64,000 nt of DNA from Platerodrilus igneus (taxonomy: Eukaryota > Arthropoda > Insecta > Coleoptera > Lycidae): contig JARFIW010000885.1 of NCBI GenBank assembly GCA_036346225.1, positions 1,736,001 through 1,800,000 of the forward strand, given 5' to 3'. The translations under genes were made by a program, and so were the position numbers. The notes under the pieces are model-generated. The model saw nothing but the letters and a program-made list of their open reading frames with translations. It made no database searches and had not been told where the DNA came from. Shown in pieces: positions 9,827 through 20,728 of this stretch. The stretch's first letter is position 1. Each line of letters starts with the position of its first letter.

Positions 9827-11896
9827 CCGTGGACTTAGGAATTCTTGGACGAAGCTGGGACACAACTTTAACATTAGACCTTTACCAGTGTCATTAAATA
9901 ATTTTCTAAAATGCACATCTTTCAAACAAAATTGCTTACTCTTATTATTTCTGCTTCAAAAATCTTCAGCAGCTTCCCTGGCTAGCTCAGCCGTGCCTCT
10001 TCTCGGATACCTAAATATACAACCATTCTTCCTTCACACTCGCACACCATTCAATAAAATCACCAAATAATACAACAATCATACAATCTTTTATTTACCG
10101 CTATTTACAGACAAATTATTCACATGTATAAATAACAGTTTGATACACTAGTTACAAACTCAAATGTGATATGTTTTAAAGTCCTTGATTTTCTAATTGT
10201 TTGCAAACAAATTTAATAAAATATGAGTAGATGGGCCCCAGATATTACCCTAAATTGACTGTACACTGGAGTATGGTGAGCTCATAATAACCCAGTTTAT
10301 TTTGTATATGCCTTTTACCTTGCATAAATTAATACAAAATTGATAGACCCGTTTACCCTTTACAATCCAATTTATATTCAGAATAAGTTTTAAATACACC
10401 CCTTTTCAATATTTAACCTCAATAAATTGTCCAGTACATGTATCTTTTCCAATAAGTGTATATAACCATAAATAAACCCCAAAATTCACTCACACAGCAC
10501 CAAAATTTCGCAAAAGTTTATCAGACAACAGAAATTACCTGGCGAATGCTTCAGGCTTCCATTCCTTCGAAGACGATCACCAGAACATCTCGGCTTCGTG
10601 ACCATGCGCTGTGATACTCAGCGGATTCACAGACGATAACCCCAATTGCGAGCCAAGCGCCTTGTTTCCTAGTACCATTCCATATCAGCATACAATCCTG
10701 GTTGTTTGTGATGCTTACCCCACATATATTATGCTTGCATTTATTGATTTTCTAGCTTAGTATAGTAGTAGCCAGACCTCTATTAATTTAATATACACTA
10801 CGCGTATTTCGCGTTAATAAATAGAAGGCCGCTACTAATAAGTTATACGTGCTAGCACTATATTTACTGTATTATCAACAATTCTAATACTCACAAAAAA
10901 CCTCTATTATTTTTTTGTCAACATTCATTACTTTATCCAAGTTAGTAATATAGAAGCGACGAGAAGACAAGAGAACCCTAATAATTTCGATTCAGTATTT
11001 ATATTCTTTCAAAATCCTAACACCCCCCCCCCCCGGCACACTTCACGTGAAAAGCTTATTTTCAGATTTAAATTCTACTAATTTTTATACAACCGTCTTC
11101 AAATTCCTGAAATTTACTCCGTCTACGTGCCGTACGTATCCGAAAGCGCTCCCACTTATCGCGTTTGTCTACGTTTGGAAAACTGTCTGTTCTTAACCAA
11201 TGATAATATTCTGTGTCGTCATAAACCCCGCCTAAACTATCTTTATCTCTGTCTGATGCATGTCTGCTGTCGCGTTCAAAGCCCCATTTGAGTTATAGAA
11301 AATCGATATTGCTGACAACTCATCTCCACTCCACGTGTATACGGTACGTGCGTTTTCAATATCAATGCTTTTATATCTGTCCCTATCTGTAGTATATAAC
11401 CGAGCGTGCATTTCCCTTGCTCTTTAAGAACTTTGTTAGCTTGTTGTTCAAACCAAACTGACGGTTGAAAATATTTTCTATGAAGTTCTGTCTTAATATG
11501 CTCATAATTTCGATGAATGTAACCTTTTTAAAAACGCAGGTGTTTGTTAATTATCGACAATTCTTAGATTTTACATTTTGTCGTATCAGATATAACTGAC
11601 GTTTGCTTGTTACAACGAACTTTTGCCTTGGAATTATTGATTTTCTTACCCTAGTGGGTTTTCTTATGCTTTTACGTGTTGGATTAAAATTAATTATACG
11701 TATTCTATTTGCTTTAAAACTGTTTTTCTTTTATGTACTTTTTAACCTTTCAATTATTAATTTTAAAAATACGTCAATACTTGTCCGTTCTCCCTAAATG
11801 AATTAAATAAATTTTGCGCGTAAATAATTTGTTCTTTTCTCTATACAGGGTGGTTGAAATTTTATTGTCTACCCCAAATTTTAACCCTTTGAATCC

Positions 11897-11902
<6 letters not shown>
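9825..11902 (-). repeat. Probable solo LTR, (TA)n-associated family, copy 3
   Basis: Read on the minus strand, the 2.1-kb unit begins TGTTGTGGATTCAAAGGG and ends AAGTCCACGGCA; both ends touch (TA)n. It is the reverse complement of 5464-7275 over many blocks, including CACCCTGTATAGAG, the TATA region (10996-11003) and GAGCTCATAATAACCCAG near 10279. It has no coding capacity. A C-homopolymer run lies near 11025. Together with its neighbours it forms a row of LTR-like units inserted in (TA)n. Confidence 0.6.
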
Positions 11903-11942
<40 letters not shown>

Positions 11943-11945
<3 letters not shown>

Positions 11946-12521
11946 TGTGTTGAAATTAGCAGGTTTTAGATCGGCTGGTAATAAAGAAAACTCTTTTTTA
12001 TGGCCTAAATTTTCGCATATAATTTTATGCTTGATCACAGGCAATAACTAAAACGTACAAACTATTAACAAACTACTAAAGTAAATAAAATAACTACTTA
12101 CAGTGAGGGTATTTACATCATAATGTCTGCATTGTAAAAGAAAAATTTTGCGATTCTTCATAGAAGCTAATTTGTTGTTTAGTTTCGTCCAGCGTTTTAG
12201 TAAAATGGTGGTATCTTTTCCATATTTAATTGATATCATTTGAAAGAAACCCATTGTAGTACAGCTTGTATAACTTCTTTTTTATTGTAACGACCTTTTT
12301 TTTTATACGATTGTGTTGAAATTATTATGTAAATACCCTCACTGTAAGTAGTTATTTTATTTACTTTAGTAGTTTGTTAATAGTTTGTACGTTTTAGTTA
12401 TTGCTTGTGATCAAGCATAAAATTATATGCGAAAATTTAGGCCATAAAAAAGAGTTTTCTTTATTACCAGCCGACCTAAAACCTGCTAATTTCAACACAA
12501 TCGTATAAAAAGAAGGTCGTT

Positions 12522-12526
<5 letters not shown>
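11943..12526. repeat. Nested foldback: inverted arms plus a 243-bp TIR element
   Basis: The arm at 11943-12124 is the reverse complement of 12322-12502, with only scattered differences over about 180 bp. Inside this, 12284-12324 and 12486-12526 form an independent inverted pair (ATTGTAACGACCTT outermost) that bounds a 243-bp TIR unit. The spacer 12125-12283 is unique. The whole structure lies between (TA)n tracts at 11903 and 12526. No transposase is encoded; the minus-strand frames come from the AT-rich arms. Confidence 0.8.

Positions 12527-12589
<63 letters not shown>
12527..12589. repeat. (TA)n followed by (AC)n microsatellite
   Basis: About 42 bp of TA followed by about 20 bp of AC, directly after the foldback unit. 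Confidence 0.95.
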
Positions 12590-12590
<1 letters not shown>

Positions 12591-13763
12591 GGACGCTTCT
12601 GCTAACGTTTCATCCCACACAGCATGAATTAAATTATTAAACCCACAAAATTGACAGTTTACTTTAACCTTGGATTAGATGGATTTAATCTCAGTTTACA
12701 GAACGGTGTAAAACAATTTTTGACTTTTAATCTGAATGCATATTTCCTATAGATGCACTCATTTTTGCGATTGAAATTAGAAATGCATCTGATCTAAAAT
12801 TGCATAAAGTTGACTTCAGTACGTAATTATGGAAATGCGAATGCTTGCATAAACCCAACTGAAGTCGATAGACTAGACCTTCGTTGACAAAGAAAATATC
12901 GCTTGTCGTATATAATTTTTTTGTAATCAAGTACTACAAACTAGACAATAGAAAAATTCTATGATATCGGGTATTCTTTAATATATTTAATTAAATGAAT
13001 ACAAGTTAATTTCTTTTAGTTTTACTGAAAAAGTAAATATTTCAAATGATTTCTCGGTAAATTTAATTTTGTGGTTTTGCAATTGACAACTTTAATTTTA
13101 AATATGGTATAATAATGTGTTTAAAATCTATGGGAAACTAGTAACCAGCTAACCTTAGATTGCGTCGATCAATTATAATTGCTTTCGGGGTTGGGAGTCC
13201 CATTCATGCTGACTGAGTGGGTTTATTGATTATTCTGCTGATGTCAGCATTAAATTTCTTGCTGAATACATTTATATTATATTTTTTTGCGGACGTAAGT
13301 CTTAAATTTCTACATGACTGGGTTTGTTAAATTTTCTGCAGATTTCATATTTCTACAATTGCTATCTAGACAAAGCCTTGGCATTAAATTCTTGCTGACA
13401 TGGATTGAGTTTTCTGCTGTTCTTGTTGTATAATATCTTTATATACTCAAGTTATGTGTGTGATAATCGCTCAGTCTTTATTGTGACGTTGTAGTTGTTC
13501 TGTAAAACAAATAAAAAATGAACACTTTTTTAAAAATTGCCATTGTCAGGAAAGAATAATGATAGCGGTTGGGTTAAAATTATTGAGTAGTTTATAGTCG
13601 ATCCAAATGAAGTGCTGGAAAAATCGTTGGTTCCGTGAGCAGATCCACCAATTGCAACATACGACCTGATGACACCAATACACAGTATGTATTCGTTGGC
13701 TTAATATAGATTTAATTTTCTTAATGCATTTACTTGATCTAATCTTCATCTGACTTTTTTTAG
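12590..13763. other. Unassigned AT-rich DNA with one arm of a direct repeat
   Basis: No gene is recognised. The segment about 13163-13270 (GCGTCGATCAATTATAATTGCTTTC, then a GTCAGCATTAAATTTCTTGCTGA block) is repeated with moderate divergence at about 14492-14595, so it is part of a dispersed or duplicated repeat. Confidence 0.45.
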
Positions 13764-13834
13764 TTAACAAGAAGAACAACCAGAAACGACCGCGCGTCAA
13801 AGATGAAGAAGACCGCCCTCACAGAACCGATAAG
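13764..13834 (+). other. Candidate internal mini-exon
   Basis: A 71-bp open segment sits between a strong acceptor-like tract (GACTTTTTTTAG ending at 13763) and an AAG/GTAATA donor-like junction at 13834/13835. In the frame entered with two leading bases it encodes 23 residues, starting NKKNNQKRPRVKDEED, which is basic and nuclear-localisation-like rather than AT-driven. No flanking exons were identified, so this is a weak prediction. The minus-strand frame at 13546-13800 covers the same DNA without recognisable motifs. Confidence 0.25.
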
Positions 13835-14059
13835 GTAATATTTTACCGTTCACAGTTGGAGTGAGTTAGAACTGTTCTTTATATTTTGGGAGCTTGCTCA
13901 TTTGGAAAACGAAGATATAAGCAACTTAGATGAATTACAGTATGTTTATTCTAGAGTACATAACTTTATATTTTCTAATTTTATATATATATATATATGT
14001 ATGTATGTATTTTATAAATTACAATAAAGAAAAATACATTGTGTTTTTCATTTCACATT

Positions 14060-14490
14060 ACTCCCGATTTAATAACTACGAGAATGAAAAATTGATGCGA
14101 TCAGTCTGTCTGTCTTTGGCAAATTTCGAGATATCTGTACATTGGCAAACCAGTAACCAGTAAATAACTCATAGCATATATTTTAATAGATTTATTTCTA
14201 GTTTTGAAGTTGGAGCATTTTATAAATTTCCCCGTTTATATTTCTTGCAGATAACTGAGTTCGCGATTTAATAACTATGACTTGTAATTCTTTAAAGCAA
14301 GAATGAAAAATTGATACAATCAGTCTGTCTGCCTTTGACAAATCAGATAACTGTGTTCGCGATTTAATAACTATGACTTGTTATTTTTAAAAGCGAGAAT
14401 GAGAAATTGATGCAATCAATCTGTCTGTCTTTGGCAAATTTCGAGATATCTGTACAATTTGCTAAATGTTGCAAAACCAGTAAAGAGCTA
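14060..14490. repeat. Imperfect short tandem repeats
   Basis: A block containing GATTTAATAACTA, AGAATGA(A/G)AAATTGAT and CAATCAGTCTGTCTG recurs three times, at about 14068-14135, 14270-14345 and 14355-14480, with internal length differences. It is followed by the second arm of the direct repeat first seen at about 13163. Confidence 0.65.
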
Positions 14491-14576
14491 TTGCGTTGAT
14501 CAATTATAATTGCTTTCAGGGTTGAAAGTCCTATTCGTGCTGACTGAGTTTAATCGTTTTTCTGCAGACATCAGCA

Positions 14577-15221
14577 TTAAATTTCTTGCTGACTACAATA
14601 ATACAGACACAATCTTTCTATTGTTTTTTTATTATTATTAAACCATTCTTTTAATAACAAGGTATTTTGTTTTGCACATTGCAGACTATTATTGCTGTGT
14701 CTATAACAATGGATGTTACATAGTAAACGATTGTTGATTTTTAACTCTGATAGCTTAGGACAACCTAGTGCAAGCATTAGGTAGGTTTCCATCCATTTCT
14801 TCTTTTCTAGACCCTTCACACATACTTCTTCACCGGGTCTGATAATTTGCTTCAAATAAAGCGCTATATATGATGACACTATTCCAGCCGTTGAAGATTC
14901 ATCCCAAGAAATACCATGAATATTCCTTGTCAACCAGTCGTTATGTTTTATATGATCTTGGCTCAAACAACTAGACTGCATTAGCAGTTTAAAAATGTGA
15001 TGCCAAACACCTTCCAACAAATCCAAAACCGCAATTTCTTTGCACACAAACTCGTTTTTCTTGTATTTAAATCCCTGAATATCAATTATATACATGTTTG
15101 TATATGTAGGTATGTAAATATGCAGTAAACTTCGACTAATTAAATTAATTCTTCTTAATCTTCTTTGGGAATTAAACCACTCATAGTTTTTTAAATCATC
15201 TTTATTTACGTTTCGATCCAT
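14577..15221 (-). pseudogene. DIQGF/HHIF-type arthropod ORF of unknown function
   Basis: The 214-aa frame starts MDRNVNKDD and carries, in order, IIDIQGFKYKKNEFVCKEIA (residues about 45-64), a WHHIFKL block (about 73-79), WLTRNIHGISWDESS (about 96-110) and CVKGLEKKKW (about 134-143), followed by Cys/His-containing C-terminal segments. From unverified memory, proteins with this motif order are common, unannotated and multicopy in arthropod genomes, which suggests a mobile or virus-derived origin. The early D-x-Q and later W-D-E could be remnants of a nuclease-type active site; that is speculation. The HHIF block lacks the proline-rich continuation I associate with the family, and the first 25 residues come from a palindrome arm, so the copy is probably chimeric. 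Confidence 0.5.
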
Positions 15222-15323
15222 GACCTAGGATCGTTGTCAAAATTTTGTCATGGATCGAAACGTAAATAAAGATGATTTTAAAAACTATGAGTGGTTTAAT
15301 TCCCAAAGAAGATTAAGAAGAAT
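15148..15323. repeat. Palindrome duplicating a gene start on both strands
   Basis: Arms 15148-15224 and 15247-15323 (77 bp each, about one difference) are separated by 22 bp. Each arm carries the same ATG-initiated coding start, MDRNVNKDD(L/F)KNYEWFN: on the minus strand from 15221 and on the plus strand from 15250. The two frames therefore diverge from the centre of the hairpin. The plus frame (15250-15453) leaves the repeat after about 24 codons and has no further recognisable content. Confidence 0.9.
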
Positions 15324-15534
15324 GCTAAACAAACCACAACAAACATACAGGGAGTATTTAATTAAATTAATATTAGGAGCAATCTCCTTATATAGCAGAT
15401 TATCACCATCTGCATACTTTGCTAACCTACTTTTCAACCTATCACAAGAGTGAACACATTTTAAATTGAAACCGGTCTAAGTGTATTTGCAGAGTGGTCG
15501 CACTTTGAATTCAAACCGGCCTTAGCATATTTTG

Positions 15535-15885
15535 CATCTGACCTACTTTATAACTTCTCGCTAGAATTCAAAACAACTCCACATTTTTTCTGCACGCACC
15601 TACATTTTTTCAACGTAGCATACGCGTGGACACGTTTTGAAGTCAAACCGACCTATGTGTATTTGCAGCCTCTAAACAAAAGTAAAAACATAAATCAGAA
15701 TCCACTTTAATTAAATACAGCATTCTTTATACAATTGACTTAGATGCGATATTTTGAATCTGACCTACTTTATAAATTCTCGCTAGAGAACATCTAATAC
15801 GAATTCAAAACAGCTCCACATTTTTTCTGCACGCACTTACATTTTTTCAACGTTGCATACGTGTGGACACGTTTTGAAGTCACTC
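15535..15885. repeat. Two direct copies of a ~120-bp repeat
   Basis: The block from CTGACCTACTTTATAA through CCACATTTTTTCTGCACGCA to GGACACGTTTTGAAGTCA occurs at about 15538-15644 and again at about 15758-15880, the second with a small insertion. Related ACCGGTCTAAGTGTATTTGCAG words occur just upstream at 15470-15500. The motifs reappear in the palindrome that follows. Confidence 0.75.
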
Positions 15886-15909
15886 ACGTATGTTACATTG
15901 AAAATAATA

Positions 15910-15996
15910 TAAGGCCGGTCTGGCTTCAAAACGGTGTACGCGTACGTTACATTGAAAAACGTACGCGTGCACCGTTTTGAAGTCAGACCGGCCTTA
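15910..15996. repeat. 39-bp inverted repeat, foldback terminus
   Basis: 15910-15948 is the reverse complement of 15958-15996 with two mismatches and a 9-bp loop. The arms contain AAGGCCGGTCTG and ACGCGTACGTT and share the GTTTTGAAGTCA words of the adjoining direct repeats, so the 15.5-16.0 kb block looks like one foldback-type element. It abuts the mariner fragment. Confidence 0.8.
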
Positions 15997-16469
15997 CTTA
16001 CCTGCTAACGGTGAATCTTACGCTAAAATTCTAGTTCAACTGGATAAAAATATTCGTGATAAAAGACCTGCATTGCGTAAGAAGAAGATCATTTTCCAAC
16101 AGAATAATGCACGTCCACACACAAGTGCAGTAGCAATGCAAAAATTGAATGATCTGAAGTACGATCTGTTGCAACATCCACCTTATTCGCCTGATTTGGC
16201 TTCTTCTAACTTCCACCTATTTCCACGACCAAAAGTTTTCCTTGGGGGAAAACGATTTTTCACGGACGAAGAAGAAAAGCAGCTGTCGACGACTATTTTG
16301 GAGGCCTTGAAGAATCGCACTTTCGTGGTGGCATAATGGGTTTGGAACATCGCCGGGTGAAGTTTATTCAACTTGACGGAGATTATGTTGAAAAATAAAC
16401 TATATTTTAAAAACAAATTTTTTCATTTGCCCCTTCGTTTCGCGAACTTTTCAAACCACCCTCATAATT
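15997..16469 (+). pseudogene. Mariner transposase, C-terminal half, with 3' end
   Basis: The frame from 15977 to 16336 gives KKIIFQQNNARPHTS, HPPYSPDLASSNFHLFP and a FFTDEEE segment, the conserved C-terminal catalytic region of mariner transposases (second catalytic Asp region and the D34D tail). After the stop at 16334-16336 a recognisable tail continues in another frame up to GDYVEK near 16390, so there is a frameshift or nonsense change. The N-terminal DNA-binding half and 5' TIR are missing. 16425-16469 (CCCCTTCGTTTCGCG... ACCACCCTCATA) probably contains the 3' TIR. In the FQQNNARPH motif the usual catalytic Asp is Asn, so even the retained part would be inactive. Confidence 0.8.
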
Positions 16470-16473
16470 TAAA

Positions 16474-17881
16474 AATGGATTCAATTTTCCAAGCATTCGC
16501 CAAATATTTTAATAGTAAATCCAGCTATTTTGCCTGCTCTATAAATTTACAAATTCGTGCTCCCTGATCTAAATAATTTATTTTTTCTTTAGGTTAAATC
16601 CATCGCTAGCTTTTCTCGTCATTCCCTAACTGATATGTAATATAATTACAATCTTCTCAATTACAGTCTTTCTCCCTATAAAAATCCTGCCACCAAAAAT
16701 GGCGGCAGAACTTCAGACAAAACAAATAAAGCTTCGAAATAATAAAATACATGCAAAAAGCATATAAATAAATATAATTATGTAAATAGATATCTAATAA
16801 GCATTAAGCATATAGCAGTGCACAAAATAGCAAAAAGCATCACCCAATTTATCAGCTGCCCACGCATAAGCATTATGTCGGCTAGCGCCTTTACACACAA
16901 AACGTGCTCGTTAAATTATTACAATCTATCAATCTACTTATTAATACAAATCAATGGTTATGCGAGTGCAGCCGCCATAATTTTTTCTTTTTTCTTACCT
17001 CGATAATAATTTCTCCAGTATCCAAAGATCTGGTTGTCTTTTTACGTCTATTTATCTCTTACTGCTAATGGGAGATAGATATGCACTGCTAAAGTCTTGG
17101 TGGGTATGCACTAAACGTTCTGGGGGGCCACAATCACTATCACTTTTAAGTCCTGGGGGGATGCGCCATTTCACTCTATTTTATTTTCTTTCTTTATTTA
17201 CTGATTTAAATTAATGAGGGTTTTCTGATTTAATTTGTTATTATTTTATTTGTTTTGTTGATTCCCGATTCTCCGCGTATAGAAGGTTTGACAGTGATTG
17301 TTTTAGTGGTGTGAGGGTTCATCGTGCATATTAGACTTTTGAATTATTTTATTACTACTATCCGCTACATTAAAATTCAACTCAAGTCCATGTCCGCGCC
17401 AAGTTCGTCATCACCTAATAACCGTCCTGGTATTTCCCTAAGCTCTAACCACCCTACCTGCAAATTCCTTAAGCGCGACCCAGAACGTAGTCTCGTTCGC
17501 GACTTCCTGGACCTCCTCCAAGTTCCTAGGCCAACTTAGGCCTTCGATAGCCAACTTTCTGTCAGCTAACCCCTTATTAGAAGTTTTGATGGGGCAATCG
17601 AAGAGCACGTGTAAAGCACTCTCCGATCCCCCGCCGCACTCGCAACCGTTGTCATTACCAAGCTCGAACCTTCTCAAATATGCCTTCAACGCCCCATAAG
17701 CTGTAACGAGCTGTACCATTTTATGATCGAATTTAACCTCGATTCTGTCCCTAGCATTTATACTTTGAATAAACCTATGCATCAATCTACCTGTGGTGGC
17801 GTTATTCCACCTTTCTTCCCACTGACTAATCGATCTTTCTCGCAGCTTCCTCTGATTAACGACCTTGATATTAACGAATAT
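16474..17881 (-). mobile_element. R1-like LINE 3' end, left copy (inverted)
   Basis: The minus-strand frame 17785-17438 encodes the extreme C-terminus of an RNase H-bearing non-LTR element: ALKAYLRRF, GCECGGGSESALHVLFDCP (Cys/His motif), ending FWVALKEFAGRV. The similarity starts upstream near 17881 (R.LRERSI.QWEERWNN). The remainder to 16474 is its 3' UTR, which matches the outer half of the other copy. It is 5'-truncated: RT, endonuclease and most of RNase H are missing. It lies head-to-head with the copy at 17990-19856. Confidence 0.8.
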
Positions 17882-17989
17882 GATTGGTTAGTACAGCGAA
17901 AGGACAGGAAATTATAGAGAGTACGAATCTTGCAAATAGAGAAGCTGAGAGAAAAATCGTCGTGTCAGAGTTAGAGCACCCGGCCGATG
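17882..17989. other. Centre of the inverted LINE pair
   Basis: About 108 bp of non-repeated sequence between the 5' ends of the two inverted LINE fragments. No gene is visible. Confidence 0.5.
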
Positions 17990-19856
17990 TTAGAGGTATT
18001 GAATTGTCGAGGTGACGTAGACGCGGTAGGGATCAGGATTTACACGGACGGTTCGCGTATCGACGATGGGTAAGCAGGCGCGGCGTTTGTCGTGTATAAA
18101 GAGCAAAGGGAAGTGTTTCGGTTTCAGACCAAACTTGCGAACTGGAGCACTATCTTCCAGTGCGAATTGGTTGGTAAACGGGAAGTTATCGATTATGTGA
18201 TAAATCACACGGGTAGAAACGTGTATTATATCATCAGCGCTGACGGACCTAACAAATATGAACACCTCGACAGCGCTCCAAGCGGACGTGTGGACGGTAG
18301 CACATACGGCGCTCCGGTTTCGATATTTAAAGTTCTGTTGGGTTAGATCGCTGGATGGTAACGTAGGAAATGATAGTGCTGATGAATTAGCTAAAGAGGC
18401 CGCGACGGGCGACTTCCGGATAGCGTACTCGTCGATACCGAGGTATCTGATTAAAAGAGAGCTGCGTGAAAGATCAATACGACAATGGGAAGAGAGGTGG
18501 AACAACGCTGCCAGGGGCAGGTTGACAAATAAATTCATACCGAATACAGTAGCTAGAGATAAGATCGAGGTGCAGCTGATGACAGGGCATGGCGCCTTGA
18601 AGGCGTATTTGCAAAGATTCGGTTTAACCGACAACGACCACTGCGAATGCGGTGAGAGCGTAAAAAGCGCAGAGCACGTGCTCTTCGACTGCCCGCTCGA
18701 GGTGGCAAATCGAGGGTTGGCTGATGGGAACTTAGCTATAGTAGGGCTAGCATGGCCAAAGAGCCTAGAAGTCGGGGAAGTGGTTAACCAGAAGGATTTC
18801 TGGACAGCCTTTAAAGAATTTGCGGGAAGAGTCGCGAGATTGGACGGTGATAACCGCGCGTAAATCGGGGGCTGAGGGGGGATTGGAAAATTAGGATTTG
18901 GCTTGGCACGATATATGAGTCCGATTAATAACCTGTTAAATAAAAAAAAACAATAAAAAAAATTAAAAGCAAAAGTCATAAAATCTATTATGCACGACGA
19001 ACCCCCCCACACCACTGAAACAATCACTGTCTCTCCCAAAACGCGCGGAGTATAGGAAATAAATCAAACGTAAATAAATAATAACAAACTAAATCAGAAA
19101 ACCTTCATTAATTTAAATCAGTAAAACAAATAAAGAAATAAAATAGAGTGAAACCGTGCATCCCCCCAAGACTTTTAAAGTGATAGTGATTGTGAACCCC
19201 CAAGAACGTTTAGTGCAAACCCACCAAGACTTTAACAGTGCATATCCATCTCCCCTTAGCAGCAAGATATCAATAGACGTAAGAAGACGACCAGATCTGC
19301 GGATGCTGGAGAAATTTATATACGAGGTAGGAATAAAATTGTGGCGGCTGTACTCGCATTAACTTGTATTAATAAGAAGATTTTGAAATAATTTAACGAG
19401 CACATTTTTGTGTGTAATGGCGCTAGCCATCATAATGCTTATGCGAGTGCAACTGATAATTTGGTTGATGCTTTTGCTAATTTATGCACTGTTACATGCT
19501 TTTGCTTATTTAGATATTTATTTATTTATTTATATATTTATTTTATGTTTATTTATATATTTATTTCAATATTTATGTTTTTGCCTGCATGTATTGTTTT
19601 GTAGCTTGATTTAATTCGTTTGACGTTCTGCCGCCTATTTTTTTGGGGGCAGTATCTATAAGATAGAAGAATGTAATTATAATATGTCAAGTTAGGGAAC
19701 GATAGGAAACGTTAGGGACGAATATAGGCTTGACTTAGAATAAAATACTTAGACCAGGGAGCACGAATTTGTAATTTTATAGAGTAGGCAAAATAGTTGG
19801 ATTCACTATTGAAATATTTGGCGAATGCTTAGAAAATTTGAATTCATTTTTTGTAA
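17990..19856 (+). mobile_element. R1-like LINE 3' end, right copy, with RNase H domain
   Basis: This copy begins within the RNase H domain: IYTDGSRIDDG near 18040 holds the first catalytic Asp, and GNVGNDSADELAKEAA near 18360 is the classic RNase H C-terminal motif. It is followed by RELRERSIRQWEERWNN, ALKAYLQRFGL and HCECGESVKSAEHVLFDCP (CCHC-type), ending ARLDGDNRA at 18863. A TAA-type break interrupts the start (DDG-stop near 18072), and a frameshift between 18072 and 18340 separates the frames. From 18864 to 19856 the sequence is 3' UTR, inverted relative to 16474-17345. RT and endonuclease are missing. Confidence 0.8.
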
Positions 19857-20728
19857 ATTAGCTCTAGATTTGGATAGTTTTAAGACGACCCTTCAGGTCG
19901 CACCGTTAAGCAGAGCTGGCAGCTGCTATCCGGTATTTCGGATCCCTCCCCATTTCATTTTGCTTGTGTCTTGTTGATCGGACACACTCCAAAGTCAACG
20001 CTAGGGATACCATTATTCAAATCCTATTTTTAGTTTTGTTTCAGTTTGTTAGATTTTTATTTAGAATCGTTTAATTTTGAAGTTAGATTACAATTGAAGC
20101 ACGTTAAATTTCGCGTTTAAACCCAATGTATTACATTTTGGTTGAGCATTGGGGACGTGGCCGCAAGTATAGAGGCCCTTATTCACATTATAATGAGTAT
20201 AGGTCTAGACGATTACACTACTTTTACTCCAAGCACCATTCACAATCTTTCTCCTCATCCCTCGGTCCATACATACCTCCTTTACCTTTGCAATATTTAT
20301 TTATTATCCAACAGTAACGACCTTTTACAGGGCAAAAATATAGAAAAAAAAATAATAATATATATGTGACCTACAGGTTAAAGTTTAAATATACAAATAT
20401 ATATCAACATTATCTTTATATACTGGGTGGTGAATTGCTTTGGTGTACATCGGGATTTAACATGTAAAATCATACTTATGCATTTTCTTGCTTCCCTATT
20501 TATTTAACGGCAAAAGTGCAAGAGACGAAAATTGTTTAAAATCTGAAAATGCCCATGGTAGCTTAGTTGCCTACTACCGAAATGGTTCTTCAGGCGGACA
20601 AAATTCAAATAAGTGCTGAAGAAGTTGAAGAAATCGTAATACCCATGACTCGATTTGCAAATAAAATTGACATTTTTAATTTTAATGTTTGATTAATTAG
20701 AATCAATTCCCTGATTTAATTAAAAATG
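19857..20728. other. Unassigned DNA
   Basis: No recognised gene. Two overlapping short frames at 20126-20369 have no motif. TTTATATACTGGGTGG near 20415 resembles the TATACAGGGTG words found near the ends of other repeats in the window. Confidence 0.3.

Noticed and set aside
17990..19039. 349-codon minus-strand frame
   Set aside because: It is antisense to the RNase H/C-terminal part of an R1-like LINE, which has recognisable motifs on the plus strand.
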